Assembly (NCBI GenBank): GCA_965221215.1
Contig: OZ244872.1
Location: forward strand, 3,224,001-3,288,000
DNA length: 64,000 nucleotides
Source of the DNA: Aldehydirespirator sp965221215
GTDB lineage: Bacteria > Actinomycetota > Acidimicrobiia > Acidimicrobiales > Aldehydirespiratoraceae
Direction: 5' to 3'
Made by a program: the position numbers and the translations under genes. Numbering within the stretch: the first letter of the stretch is position 1; each line of letters begins with the position of its first letter. The notes below the pieces were generated by a model that saw only the letters and a program-made list of their open reading frames with translations, had not been told where the DNA came from and did no database searches. Shown here piece after piece: positions 1-8,366 of the stretch.

Positions 1-536
1 GCGACTCTGTCGCAGGGGGACTCGAGGTGCCCGAGAGCGTGGACCGGGTGCGCCTGCTGGCCGAGCGGGGGCTCGACGCGGTGGAGGTGTCGTACGGGAT
101 CATGAAGAGCTATCTCGAGAACATCCGCACCTATGTGGCCGTCGGCGGGGCCCAGGCCGCCCGCAACGCGCTGGTGCAGCGACTGGTGAAGCCCGAGGGA
201 CCCGAGGCCTACTACCGGCACTTCGCCCGGGCCGTGAAGGAGGCGGTGGACATCCCGGTGATCCTCGTCGGCGGGATCCGGACCACTCAGACGATGGCGG
301 AGGTGATCGGGTCGGGCGACGCCGACTTTCTGGCCATGTCGCGACCGTTCATCCGCGAGCCCGATCTGGCCAACAAGCTGGCCGCGGGGCGCACCGGCAC
401 CGTCGAGTGCGTGTCGTGCAACATGTGCCTAGTCCACGACGGCTTCGATCCGCTCCGCTGCTGGCGCAAGAGTCCGGCCGCGGTGGCCGCCCACATCTAC
501 GCCCGCCACATCCGGGGCCGGATCAGGCGCGGCTAG
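1..536 (+). CDS. NADH:flavin oxidoreductase (OYE family, Fe-S type), C-terminal part
   Basis: The reading frame is already open at the window edge (codons start at base 3), so the N-terminus lies outside; the GTG at 27 is probably internal. The visible 177 residues are the end of an FMN TIM barrel, with the phosphate-binding stretch VGGIRTTQTMAEVIGSGDADFLAMSR cut here to its core GGIR and MSRPF. It ends with a CVSCNMC cluster followed by a fourth Cys (CWRK), the 4Fe-4S ligand pattern of 2,4-dienoyl-CoA reductase, trimethylamine dehydrogenase and BaiC-like enzymes. It stops shortly after the last Cys, so the FAD/NAD domain of long family members is absent. It would be a soluble reductase of enoate or enoyl-CoA substrates; the substrate cannot be inferred. 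Confidence 0.85.
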   Translation, partial: DSVAGGLEVPESVDRVRLLAERGLDAVEVSYGIMKSYLENIRTYVAVGGAQAARNALVQRLVKPEGPEAYYRHFARAVKEAVDIPVILVGGIRTTQTMAEVIGSGDADFLAMSRPFIREPDLANKLAAGRTGTVECVSCNMCLVHDGFDPLRCWRKSPAAVAAHIYARHIRGRIRRG

Positions 537-560
537 ACGCTGGAACGGGTCTAGCCGCGC
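527..560. terminator. Perfect 12-bp hairpin at the end of the flavin oxidoreductase gene
   Basis: GCGCGGCTAGAC at 527-538 is an exact inverted repeat of GTCTAGCCGCGC at 549-560, with a 10-nt loop. The left arm contains the TAG stop codon. There is no T-tract, so this is either a bidirectional hairpin terminator typical of GC-rich actinobacteria or an mRNA-stabilising stem. It lies between two convergent genes. Confidence 0.6.
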
Positions 561-563
561 CCG

Positions 564-584
564 CTCGCCTATTCGCTCGGCCTC
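564..584 (-). repeat. Terminal-repeat fragment of the 135-bp dispersed element (solo end)
   Basis: These 21 bases match the left terminal inverted repeat of the full-length element at 51869-52003 (read on the minus strand: GAGGCCGAGCGAATAGG followed by CGAG). The fragment directly abuts the stop codon of the lipoprotein gene. Confidence 0.65.
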
Positions 585-1780
585 TAGCTCATTTCGGGGG
601 AGAGAAAGCTGTCGTCGTACTGGAACTGGCTGAGGTCCACGACTAGTTCGGGCGGCGGAGCCTCGACGCTGATGTCCGCGTCGAAGTCGTAGAACTCGAC
701 GGTGAGCAGGCTCGCGGGAACTACCTCGTCGGGATCGGCAAAGCCCGCGAGCATCGCGGCCACATCGAAGGACAGGCGGCGCACCAGGTTGTCGTCGTCG
801 ATCCAGATCTCGACCTCGAATCCGGTGTCGAACATGGAGAGTATCTCCTCGAGGGCTCCGGCGAGCGGGTCGGTGGAGCCCTCGTCGAAGAACTCGCCGT
901 CGGGGGTGTCGGTCTCGTCCTCGCCGAAGGGCTCGCCCAGGGCCTCGCCGATCATGTCCAACAGCGACAACTGCAAGCTCACACGGGTGGCCTCAGTGCC
1001 CCGCACGTCCTCGCGGCCAATGATCTGCGGGTTGCGAGCGCCGGACAGGATGGTGCCGATGTCGCCCAGCGGATCGCACTCGGGGGCCAGAGTGTCGACC
1101 GACAGGGGGAAGACGCACATCAGATCCCCGCCCGATGCCATGGCGTCGGTGGCGGGATCCCCGGTGGTGAACGGCTCGGCTGTATGCCAGGCCTCGTCGA
1201 TCCCCAGTTCGGCCAGGGTCTCCGCCGGCACCGGGGGCCGCACGTAGATCACCCCGCCCACGTAGCGGAACTCGGCGTCGGCGCCCTCGGGGAATCTCGG
1301 GTCGCTTCCCGACGGCAGCTCGATCATGACGGCGAGGTCGCCGTCGGTGTCGGACTCGAAGCGTGCCGGCAGGCTGACGTCGGGCCCGGCTTGGAACGTT
1401 GCCTCCCCCCTCACGGAGCGGCCGTCGAGCTGCGTCATGGCCGACGCCAGCAGTGCGGCAGCATCGACGGTTTCGGCGGTAGCTCCGTCACCGGTCGTGC
1501 CGGCATCGGGTGGAGCATCGCCGTCACCGGCCGTGCCGGCATCCGACGCGGCGTCTGCCTCTCCATCATCGGTCGTGGCGCCGTCTTCCGGCGCGTCTGT
1601 ATCCGCCTCGCTGGATTCAGGTTCTGCCACTTCCGCGGCCGGCTCGCTTGCCGCGGTGGCAGCAGTGTCGGCCTGATCCTGGGAGTCGGCGGTCGTGACG
1701 ACGGGGTCTGCATCGGCGCCGCAGGCCGCGGCCAGCAGCGCCGCCGCGGCCAGCATCCTGGCCATTCGCAATCGGGACAT
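584..1780 (-). CDS. Secreted lipoprotein with acidic linker, LppX/LprG-like fold suspected
   Basis: This is a 398-residue exported lipoprotein. The start ATG at 1780 is chosen over an in-frame start 24 bases upstream because AAGGAGG lies 6 nt before it. The N-terminus has a basic, hydrophobic signal ending in the lipobox LAAAC, so it is probably a diacylglyceryl-anchored cell-surface protein. Residues about 25-110 are a low-complexity linker rich in Ala, Asp, Glu, Gly and Thr. The C-terminal 280 residues form a globular domain beginning AALLASAMTQLDG, reminiscent of the mycobacterial LppX/LprAFG lipid-binding fold, but I cannot confirm this. The gene is transcribed alone, divergent from arsC. 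Confidence 0.75.
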   Translation of the reverse strand: MSRLRMARMLAAAALLAAACGADADPVVTTADSQDQADTAATAASEPAAEVAEPESSEADTDAPEDGATTDDGEADAASDAGTAGDGDAPPDAGTTGDGATAETVDAAALLASAMTQLDGRSVRGEATFQAGPDVSLPARFESDTDGDLAVMIELPSGSDPRFPEGADAEFRYVGGVIYVRPPVPAETLAELGIDEAWHTAEPFTTGDPATDAMASGGDLMCVFPLSVDTLAPECDPLGDIGTILSGARNPQIIGREDVRGTEATRVSLQLSLLDMIGEALGEPFGEDETDTPDGEFFDEGSTDPLAGALEEILSMFDTGFEVEIWIDDDNLVRRLSFDVAAMLAGFADPDEVVPASLLTVEFYDFDADISVEAPPPELVVDLSQFQYDDSFLSPEMS

Positions 1781-1976
1781 CTGTGCCTCCTTGGGTAGGC
1801 GCACGCGTTGTGACTGACACTACAGACGCACGCCTGCCGCCACGGGTTCCAAGATTTTGCCGAGCGTCAACCGAATGTTCGCCCGCTGCCAATGACTGGC
1901 CCGCCTGCCGTCAGCAAGGCTTGAACCCTCCATTGTCAACCGTCGGAACGGCCCGACACTTCTCCGAGAGGCAGCC

Positions 1977-2627
1977 ATGTCATCCGGCGACCGCACCCAG
2001 CCCGAGACCGTCAAGCTCACCACCGAGCAGCTGCTGCTCATCAGGCAGGCCTCGGTGAGGCTCCAGAAGAAGTTCGAGGGAACCTTCAACGCCGAGACCA
2101 TCGAGCGCTACATCACCGACTCGCAAACCCAGATCGAGTCTCGGGCCCGGTTCGCCAGCTGGCTGCCCATCCTGATCGAGCGCTTCACCCACGACCGGCT
2201 GCTGGCGCTGGCCCGCCTCGAGGCGGGCGCTCTCGACCGGCCCGGCGTGCTGTTCCTGTGTGTGCACAACGCGGGCCGCTCCCAGATGGCGGCTGGGTAC
2301 CTGCGGCATATGGCCATCGACCGCATCGACATCTTCACCGGCGGTTCCGACCCCGGCTATGAAGTCAACAGGGTGGTGGTGGCGGCCATGGCCGAGGAGG
2401 GCATCGACATCTCGACTGAGTACCCCAAGCCCTGGACCGACGAGATCGCCCGGGCCGCGGACGTGATCGTCACCATGGGGTGCGGCGACGCCTGCGGTGT
2501 CTATCCGGGCAAGCGCTACGAGGACTGGGTGCTGGACGATCCCTCCGGCCAGCCCATTGAGGCGGTGCGAGCCATCCGCAACGACATCAAGTGCAGAGTC
2601 GAGCAACTTCTCGCCACCCTGGTCTGA
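1977..2627 (+). CDS. arsC: Arsenate reductase, mycothiol-type (three-helix domain + LMW-PTP domain)
   Basis: A 216-residue protein with an N-terminal three-helix domain (about residues 10-82) fused to a low-molecular-weight protein tyrosine phosphatase domain. The CX5R loop is C95-VHNAG-R101, the arsenate-binding and catalytic motif; the general acid region is DDPSG near residue 187. The combination is the actinobacterial arsenate-mycothiol transferase/mycoredoxin-dependent reductase layout: arsenate is conjugated to mycothiol and released as arsenite. No arsB/acr3 or arsR gene is adjacent, so the gene is solitary here, and a phosphatase role cannot be excluded. The ATG at 1977 closely follows a GAGAGG sequence. 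Confidence 0.85.
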   Translation: MSSGDRTQPETVKLTTEQLLLIRQASVRLQKKFEGTFNAETIERYITDSQTQIESRARFASWLPILIERFTHDRLLALARLEAGALDRPGVLFLCVHNAGRSQMAAGYLRHMAIDRIDIFTGGSDPGYEVNRVVVAAMAEEGIDISTEYPKPWTDEIARAADVIVTMGCGDACGVYPGKRYEDWVLDDPSGQPIEAVRAIRNDIKCRVEQLLATLV

Positions 2628-2638
2628 CCCACGCTCCA

Positions 2639-3709
2639 TCAAGCGGAGAGGACCTCGCTCAGGCCGACGGCTGCAGGAATCTCTACCTGGTCGAAGCGGC
2701 ACGAATCGGGAGTTCGGTCCGGGCGCCAGCGCACGAAGCGGGTGGTGCCCCGGAAGCGGCCGTTCAGCATGGCCTCGTACTTCACCTCGGCCACAAGCTC
2801 CAGCCGCAGCGGCACCCAGGGCTGTTGCCGTCGCTGGCCGGACCAGCGGTTGGGGGTGCCCGGCATCACCGCACCCTCACGGTGGGCGGCCGGATCCATC
2901 CATTCTGCCCAGGGATGCCGGCTGGGGTTGTCCATCACATGGGGCTTCAGCTCGGCAAGCAGCTCGCGGCGGCGCTGAGCGGTGAAGCTGGCCGCCACCC
3001 CGCAGTGGTGCAGGTTGCCGGAGTCGTCGTGGAGACCTACCACCAGCGAGCCGACGCCCTCGCCGTCGACGTGCATCCGGTAGCCGGCCACGGCCACATC
3101 GACGGTGCGGGTGTGCTTGACCTTGAACTGGGTCCGCTTGTTGGGCTCGTAGATCCCGCCACGGGGCTTGGCGATGAGGCCGTCGAGTCCGGCGCCCTCG
3201 AAGCGCTCGTACCAGTGGCGGGCCAGGTCACGGTCGAGGGTGGAGGGGGCCAGGCGAACCGGGGTCTCGAAGGCGCCTGCCATCGTCTGCAGCAGCGCCC
3301 GCCGATGACGGAACGGTTCGCCCATGAGGTCAGCGTCGGCCAGTGCCAGGGCATCGAAGGCGATGAACTCGGCCGGGGTCTCAGCCGCCAGCCGGTTGAT
3401 CCGGCTCTCGGCCGGGTGGATCCGCTGCTGCAGAGCGTCGAATCCGAGCCGGTCGTCTACGGGCACGATGATCTCGCCGTCTACCACTGCCCGGTCGGGC
3501 AGCCCGGCCTTGAGGGGTTCGATCAGTTCGGGGAAGTAGCGGGTGAGGGGCCGCTCGTTGCGGCTGCCCAACTCCACCTCGTCGCCGTGGCGGAACACAA
3601 TGCAGCGAAAGCCGTCCCACTTCGGCTCGAAGGCGAGGTCGCCGTCGGGGATTCCGCTCACGGCCTTGGCCAGCATCGGCTTCACCGGCGGCATCACGGG
3701 CAGATCCAC
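2639..3709 (-). CDS. ATP-dependent DNA ligase (LigC-like)
   Basis: A 356-residue single-polypeptide ligase. Motif I is EPKWDGFR with the adenylated Lys at residue 30; motif III region EFIAFDALAL and motif IV/V region GLIAKPRGGIYEP follow, then an OB-fold with the WRPDR motif near residue 328. It would seal nicks using ATP and is the size of actinobacterial LigC, the accessory ligase of repair or NHEJ-like pathways rather than the essential NAD-dependent LigA. No ku or polymerase/primase (LigD) partner is adjacent. The next gene downstream on the same strand encodes a 5'-3' exonuclease, which may form a small repair unit, but a 108-bp gap separates them. Confidence 0.88.
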   Translation of the reverse strand: MDLPVMPPVKPMLAKAVSGIPDGDLAFEPKWDGFRCIVFRHGDEVELGSRNERPLTRYFPELIEPLKAGLPDRAVVDGEIIVPVDDRLGFDALQQRIHPAESRINRLAAETPAEFIAFDALALADADLMGEPFRHRRALLQTMAGAFETPVRLAPSTLDRDLARHWYERFEGAGLDGLIAKPRGGIYEPNKRTQFKVKHTRTVDVAVAGYRMHVDGEGVGSLVVGLHDDSGNLHHCGVAASFTAQRRRELLAELKPHVMDNPSRHPWAEWMDPAAHREGAVMPGTPNRWSGQRRQQPWVPLRLELVAEVKYEAMLNGRFRGTTRFVRWRPDRTPDSCRFDQVEIPAAVGLSEVLSA

Positions 3710-3817
3710 AATCCTGAGCCTACGTTGCTGACAGGATCCGGCCGGACGACCCGTCCTGTGGCGCAGCCAGCATCGGGAGTGCTCCGCGCCGCCAGGGCGG
3801 GCTGGCGATAGGCGGGT

Positions 3818-4681
3818 TTAGGCCAAGGCCAGTTGGTGGGCGCGGGCTGCTAGCCGGTCGGCGTCGAGTTCGGCGCAGCGCTCGTCGAAACCGGGCACCG
3901 GGCCCCGCCATTGCATCTCGTCGACGGTGGCCGACACCGGGGCGCCCAGCTCGACGGTGGCGATCCGGCGGTACAGGAGCGCCTCCTCGAAGCCGTCTCG
4001 CAGGGCGGCCGCCAGCTTGGCCGCGCCCCTGACCGGCACGTCCCACTGCTCGGCGTCGAGCGGGATGGCGGTGATGTGGCCGTAGCGGGCCAGCAGGGCC
4101 GACGCCGACTTCGCCCCCCACCCGGGCAGACCGGGGAATCCGTCGGCCGAGTCGCCCACCAGGCCGAGATAGTCGGGGATCGAGGCGGGCGGCACCCCGA
4201 ACTTCTCCACCACCCCGGCGTGGTCGTAGAGCACTCGCTGGCGCCGGTCGTACTGCACCACCCGCCCGTCGGCGGTCACGCACTGGGCCAGATCCTTGTC
4301 GGGGGTGCAGATCAGCACCTGCTCCACCCTGGGATCGGTGGCGACCACCGCGGCGGCGGAGGCCAGCCCGTCGTCGGCCTCGTGCTCGATCTGGGGCCAC
4401 ACCGCGAACCCGGCCAGCTCCAGCAAATCCTCCAGCTCGGTGAACTGCGCCCTGAGGTCGGGGTCCACGCCGCTGCCGTCCTTGTAGCCGTCGAGCATCT
4501 CGTTGCGGAACGACTCGATCACATGGTCGGTGGCGATGCCGATGTGGGTGGCGCCGTCGGACAGCAGGTCCAGCATCGAGTTGAGCACGCCCCGCTGGGC
4601 GCCCCGGCGCGGATCGCGGTTCGACTTGGCGTAGTGGTAGCGGAACAGCTCGTAGGTGCCGTCGATCAGATGCACCCGCAC
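3818..4681 (-). CDS. 5'-3' exonuclease (PIN/H3TH, Pol I N-terminal domain homologue)
   Basis: A stand-alone 287-residue flap-endonuclease-like protein. It starts MRVHLIDGTYELFRYHYA, the first metal Asp being in LIDG. Further acidic clusters are EHEADDGLAS and TPDKDLAQCV, and an H3TH DNA-binding region GLVGDSADGFPGLPGWGAKSA lies near residue 175 (quoted in part: GDSADGFPG). It corresponds to the 5'-nuclease domain of DNA polymerase I without the polymerase. It would remove flaps or RNA primers, or act in repair with the ligase gene just downstream on the same strand. Confidence 0.85.
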   Translation of the reverse strand: MRVHLIDGTYELFRYHYAKSNRDPRRGAQRGVLNSMLDLLSDGATHIGIATDHVIESFRNEMLDGYKDGSGVDPDLRAQFTELEDLLELAGFAVWPQIEHEADDGLASAAAVVATDPRVEQVLICTPDKDLAQCVTADGRVVQYDRRQRVLYDHAGVVEKFGVPPASIPDYLGLVGDSADGFPGLPGWGAKSASALLARYGHITAIPLDAEQWDVPVRGAAKLAAALRDGFEEALLYRRIATVELGAPVSATVDEMQWRGPVPGFDERCAELDADRLAARAHQLALA

Positions 4682-4703
4682 CGCGCCGACCCCGCTACTC
4701 CAC

Positions 4704-4800
4704 CGGCTCGATCGGCATCGCGAACGGTTGAGCGGCTCGACCGAACTGGGGCAGCATCCCGGCCAGTCCCGCGGCTCGACTGAAGTGGATCAGCATCTCG
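4704..4800. repeat. Degenerate tandem repeat between exonuclease and epimerase genes
   Basis: CGGCTCGA recurs at 4704, 4733 and 4772. Copies two and three are each followed about 20 bases later by CAGCATC, and copies one and three by a CGAACGG run. The spacing is 29 and 39 bp, so this is a decayed short tandem array. No gene is visible in it. Confidence 0.4.
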
Positions 4801-4810
4801 AACGGCCCCG

Positions 4811-5209
4811 CTATTCCTCGACGAGTTCTATCAGCGTGCCGAACGAGCCCTTGGGGTGGATGAAGGCGATGGTGGTGTTGCGGCTGCCGGGCCTCGGAAC
4901 CTGGTCGATGGGCGTGGCCCCGGCCCTCACCATCGCCGCGAGTGCGGCGGCGCAGTCCGGCACCCGGTAGCCCACATGATGCAGGCCCTCGCCCCGCTTG
5001 TCGAGAAACCGGGCCACCGGCGAGTCGTCGCGGGTGGGCGAGATGAGCTGCACGTAGCTCTCGGCCACCGCCAGCAGGGCCTCTTCCACTCCGTCGTGCT
5101 CGGCCGTCTCGCGGTGGGCGACTTCGGCGTCGAGAGTGTCCCGGTACCAGTCGATGGCAGCGTCGAGATCGCGCACGGCGATGGCCACATGGTCGATCTC
5201 GGTGAGCAC
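4811..5209 (-). CDS. mce: Methylmalonyl-CoA epimerase
   Basis: A 132-residue vicinal-oxygen-chelate protein of two beta-alpha-beta-beta-beta modules. Metal ligands are visible as H7 (EIDHVAIAV), the GLHHVGYRV motif near residue 76, and the C-terminal Glu in TLIELVEE. Family members interconvert (2R)- and (2S)-methylmalonyl-CoA in the propionyl-CoA to succinyl-CoA route in the cytoplasm. The start is a GTG in the order V-L-T-E. No mutase or propionyl-CoA carboxylase gene is next to it, so the pathway is completed elsewhere. Confidence 0.85.
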   Translation of the reverse strand: MLTEIDHVAIAVRDLDAAIDWYRDTLDAEVAHRETAEHDGVEEALLAVAESYVQLISPTRDDSPVARFLDKRGEGLHHVGYRVPDCAAALAAMVRAGATPIDQVPRPGSRNTTIAFIHPKGSFGTLIELVEE

Positions 5210-5255
5210 AACCGCAGCCTACGCGACCGTTCCGTTCCGGTGGGTCGTCGCGGGG

Positions 5256-5864
5256 TCAGGCGCCGTCGATCGATCGGCGACCCTCGAAGGCCCGGCCCAG
5301 GGTGAGCTCGTCGGCGTACTCGAGGTCGCCGCCCACCGGCAGGCCGCTGGCGATGCGGGTCACCTGCACCCCGGCGGGCTTGAGGTACTTGTGGACCAGC
5401 ATGGCGGTGGCCTCGCCCTCCAGGTTGGGGTTGGTGGCCACGATCACCTCGGCGATGTCGTCGTCGGCCACTCGGGCCAGCAGCTCTTTGATGCGGAGCT
5501 GCTCGACGCCGATGCCGTCGATCGGGCTGAACGCGCCCTGAAGAACGTGATAGCGGCCACCGAACTCGCCGGTGCGCTCCACCGCCACCACGTCTTGGGC
5601 GTCCTCCACCACACAGACCAGCCTCGGGTCGCGCTTGGGGTCGCGGCACACCGCGCACTCGCCGCCCTGCTCGGCCAGGTTGAAGCAGCGGGGGCAGTAC
5701 GACACCTTCGCCTTGGCGTCGGAGATGGCCCGGGCCAGTCGATCAGCGTCCTCGGTGGGTGACTTCAACAGGTAGAACGCCACTCGCTGAGCCGACTTGG
5801 GCCCGATGCCGGGCAGCCGGCCGAGCTGGTCGATCAGCTCCTGAACCGCTCCCGAATAGCTCAT
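5256..5864 (-). CDS. recR: Recombination mediator RecR
   Basis: A 202-residue RecR with all expected parts: N-terminal helix-hairpin-helix (LGRLPGIGPKSAQR), C4 zinc finger with Cys 57, 60, 70 and 73, and a Toprim domain with the acidic VVEDAQDV strand and the later VATNPNLEGEATA motif. With RecF and RecO it loads RecA at gapped DNA. It follows dnaX by 45 bp on the same strand. The common order dnaX-ybaB-recR is broken here because ybaB is missing; the gap instead holds a fragment of the dispersed repeat. Confidence 0.95.
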   Translation of the reverse strand: MSYSGAVQELIDQLGRLPGIGPKSAQRVAFYLLKSPTEDADRLARAISDAKAKVSYCPRCFNLAEQGGECAVCRDPKRDPRLVCVVEDAQDVVAVERTGEFGGRYHVLQGAFSPIDGIGVEQLRIKELLARVADDDIAEVIVATNPNLEGEATAMLVHKYLKPAGVQVTRIASGLPVGGDLEYADELTLGRAFEGRRSIDGA

Positions 5865-5890
5865 CTAACGCCCTCGATCTGCATGAGCCG

Positions 5891-5910
5891 CTTCCTATTC
5901 GCTCAGCCTC
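5891..5910 (-). repeat. Terminal-repeat fragment of the dispersed element after dnaX
   Basis: About 20 bases (minus strand: GAGGCTGAGCGAATAGGAAG) match the element's terminal repeat. They sit flush with the dnaX TAG stop codon, in the dnaX-recR gap where ybaB is usually found. Confidence 0.6.
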
Positions 5911-7889
5911 TAGGCCTGGTTGCCCTCGGGTTCGGGCAGGACCGTGAGCTCCGCGCCGGGAAAAGTGGCCTTGATCTTCTGTTCGATGTCGTGGGCGTGG
6001 CTGGGGGCCTCGGCCAGGTCATCGAGGTCGGCGAGGTCGAATCCGTCGTCGGTTTCGGGTTGTGCGGATGGAGCGCCTTGCTCTCGCGGCGGGGCGGGCA
6101 AGGCTTCCAACGCAGCCTGACCGGGCCGATCCGCCGGTCCTGACGCAGTTTGGTCTGCCTCGACCGCGGGCCCCGGCCCCGGCGCAGATCTTGGCGCAGT
6201 CGGATCAGCCTCAAGCACTGGTTCGGGCCGGACCTGAGCCGCCTTGACGGTGACGGTGGTCGCATGGGCCACCAGTTCTCTCCAGAGGGTTTGGAGCTGG
6301 GCGGGCTCGCGCCGACGTTCCGGGTCGGGTTCGAGTTCCAGTGCCCTTGCCACCACCAGCGACTTGTCCAGCCCGAGATGTTGGCGAGCCAGCTCCACTA
6401 CCTCCTTGGGCGTCCCCGGCTGCATCTCCGCCAGGTCGGGAACCGGCACGGGCGGCGGAGGTGCGACCGGCGGTGGCGACGCAGCCGAACCGGATGCGAC
6501 GCTCTTGGTCGCCGCCGCTGACCGATGCTGGGACAGGGTCTTGCGCGCCGCCGCCGCGGGACGGCTATCGACAGCTGGCGCGGATGGGGCGTCGGCTCGC
6601 TCGGCAGGCGGCGGCGGTGGGGCGCTATAGGCGGGAGGCGGGGGAGAGGAGTCAGCCGGTGGTGAGGCGCTATGGGCTGCAGGCGGGGGCGCGGCCTCCG
6701 TCGATGGTCGCGGGGCGCGCTGCGCCGGAGCCGGCGGCGACGGGGGCGCGGGGGCCGATCCGGCAACGGCGGGAACTGGCGAGCCGTCCAGGCGGGCCTC
6801 CAGCTGCCGGATCCGCTGGGCCAGTGCTTCGAGCGACCGATCCTCGTCGGGGTGGCAGAGCCGCATCAGCGCCACTTCTATGTCGATCCTTGGGTCTGGC
6901 GCCTGCCGCATGTCGATCAGGGCTCGCCCCAGCGTCTCCAGCGCCCGGGTGATGGAGGGCGGCGCCATGCGCTCGGCGAGGTCGGCGGCCCTGTCCCGCT
7001 CGTGCTCCGACAGGCGGGGCGGCGGGTCTCCCATGGCGGTGAGGAAGGCGTCGCGCAGCCCGGCCAGCACCATCTCGCCTACGGTGCGGGGATCCCGTCC
7101 CCGGCCCACGGCGTCGCCCACCGCAGCCAGCGCGGCGGCGCGGTCGCCGGCGGCCAGCGCGCCGAGTATGGCGTCGGTCGAGGAGTCGAGTTCGGCGGTG
7201 CCTCCGCCCGTGACGATCCGCTCCAGCGCGGTGAGGCTGTCGCGCACCGATCCCTTGCCCTCGGCCACGGCCTGATCGACGGCTTCGCTGTCCACGTCGA
7301 GCTCGGCGTCGGCCACCACTCGGCGGAGATGGTCGGACATGATGTCGGCGTCGATCAGGCCGAGCTCGAACACCTGGCAGCGGCTCCGGATGGTGTGCAC
7401 CACCTTGTGGGGCTCGGTGGTGGCCAGCACCCAGGTCACATGATCGGGGGGCTCCTCCAGGGTCTTGAGCAGCGCGTTCTCGGCGCCGGCGGTGAGCATG
7501 TGGACCTCGTCGAGCAGGTATACCTTGGCCCGGCCCGGCGACGTCAGGTTGACTTTCTCGAGCAGGCCCCGCATGTCGTCGACCTTGTTGTTTGAGGCGG
7601 CGTCGAGCTCTTGCAGGTCGAACGAGCGGCCCTGCTGGATCGACAGGCAGGACTCGCAGACACAGCAGGGCTCGCCGTCGTCGCCGATGTCGGTGCAGTT
7701 CAGCGCCTTGGCCAGCACCCGGGCGGTGGAGGTCTTGCCGCTGCCCCTGGGACCGTGCAGCAGGTAGGCGTGGCCGACCTTGCCGGTGCGCACGGCCGTC
7801 TGGAGGGCCCGCACGACATGGTCCTGGCCCTTGATCTCGGCGAAGTTCTGGGGCCGGTAGCGACGGTAGAGCGATTGGTAGGCCACCAC
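5910..7889 (-). CDS. dnaX: DNA polymerase III subunits gamma/tau
   Basis: A 659-residue clamp-loader ATPase. The N-terminal AAA+ module has Walker A GPRGSGKTS (about residues 47-55), a zinc-binding Cys cluster (CTDIGDD... CCVCESC, residues about 64-80), Walker B LLDEVHML and sensor ATTEPHKV. Residues about 370-490 are a Pro/Ala-rich linker, and a C-terminal tau-like region follows, so full-length tau is encoded. It loads the beta clamp and couples replisome polymerases. The start is GTG (V-V-A-Y-Q-S). The SRP RNA gene is just upstream on the same strand and recR downstream, a common bacterial arrangement. Confidence 0.95.
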   Translation of the reverse strand: MVAYQSLYRRYRPQNFAEIKGQDHVVRALQTAVRTGKVGHAYLLHGPRGSGKTSTARVLAKALNCTDIGDDGEPCCVCESCLSIQQGRSFDLQELDAASNNKVDDMRGLLEKVNLTSPGRAKVYLLDEVHMLTAGAENALLKTLEEPPDHVTWVLATTEPHKVVHTIRSRCQVFELGLIDADIMSDHLRRVVADAELDVDSEAVDQAVAEGKGSVRDSLTALERIVTGGGTAELDSSTDAILGALAAGDRAAALAAVGDAVGRGRDPRTVGEMVLAGLRDAFLTAMGDPPPRLSEHERDRAADLAERMAPPSITRALETLGRALIDMRQAPDPRIDIEVALMRLCHPDEDRSLEALAQRIRQLEARLDGSPVPAVAGSAPAPPSPPAPAQRAPRPSTEAAPPPAAHSASPPADSSPPPPAYSAPPPPPAERADAPSAPAVDSRPAAAARKTLSQHRSAAATKSVASGSAASPPPVAPPPPVPVPDLAEMQPGTPKEVVELARQHLGLDKSLVVARALELEPDPERRREPAQLQTLWRELVAHATTVTVKAAQVRPEPVLEADPTAPRSAPGPGPAVEADQTASGPADRPGQAALEALPAPPREQGAPSAQPETDDGFDLADLDDLAEAPSHAHDIEQKIKATFPGAELTVLPEPEGNQA

Positions 7890-7961
7890 CGACGACTCTA
7901 GACGTGGACTCTGACAGCCCGCAGTTCACCAGCCGCCCAGATGCCGCAGCCAGCCACCGGC

Positions 7962-8063
7962 GCGTCGTCGCCCGCTCCCGGGAGTAACGGCCCGCTTGGG
8001 TCGGCGTGGAATGGATGCGTTCCGTGTGGGGCCGCGTCGTCGCCCGCTTCCGGGAGTGACGGC
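7962..8063. repeat. Direct repeat between dnaX and ffs
   Basis: About 28 bases (core CGTCGTCGCCCGCT, then CCGGGAGT and ACGGCC) occur at about 7964-7991 and again at about 8038-8063 with two or three differences, 74 bp apart. The inner part CCCGCT..CCGGGAG can fold. The remaining sequence in this gap shows no coding signal. Confidence 0.5.
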
Positions 8064-8155
8064 CAGGCTGTCTGCGGCACCCGGGCGGATCTGCTGAGAG
8101 CTGCTGCCTTCCGGCCCTGACCCGGTTCACAGGCACCCGTTGCACAGGACCCGGC
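8061..8155 (-). ncRNA. ffs: Signal recognition particle RNA (4.5S type)
   Basis: On the minus strand the hallmark SRP domain IV is present: CCGGGTCAGGGCCGGAAGGC followed by AGCAGC, with the GGAA tetraloop and the conserved asymmetric and symmetric internal loops. Flanking GGTGCC and GGGTGCC segments can extend the stem to roughly 95 nt. This is the short bacterial form that binds Ffh for co-translational membrane targeting. The position immediately upstream of dnaX matches many bacteria. The ends are approximate. Confidence 0.92.
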
Positions 8156-8261
8156 CGTCACACCCCGAAGCGGGCGCGAACAGCCCACACGATACCCTCG
8201 CGGGTCCGAACCCGCGGCTCGGATTGGGGCTATCCGGCCCCGGCCCGGCAGCAGGGATCGG

Positions 8262-8346
8262 GGAGGGTTGCCAGAGCGGCCGAATGGGCACGCTTGGAAA
8301 GCGTGTGAGGCGAGAGCCTCCGTGGGTTCAAATCCCACACCCTCCG
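8262..8346 (+). tRNA. tRNA-Ser (anticodon GGA)
   Basis: An 85-nt class II tRNA. The acceptor stem GGAGGGT pairs with ACCCTCC, the D region is GCCAGAGCGGCCGAAT, the anticodon loop CTTGGAAAG gives GGA, a long variable arm GAGGCGAGAGCCTC follows, then the T arm GGGTTCAAATCCC and discriminator G. CCA is not encoded. It reads UCC/UCU serine codons. Confidence 0.97.
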
Positions 8347-8366
8347 CTCGCCGGTACGGTGCTGGT

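Noticed and set aside
8268..8366. Longer N-terminus for the membrane-anchored protein gene at 8367.
   Set aside because: That extension would be read through the tRNA-Ser(GGA) gene; the first ATG after the tRNA gives a sensible membrane protein.
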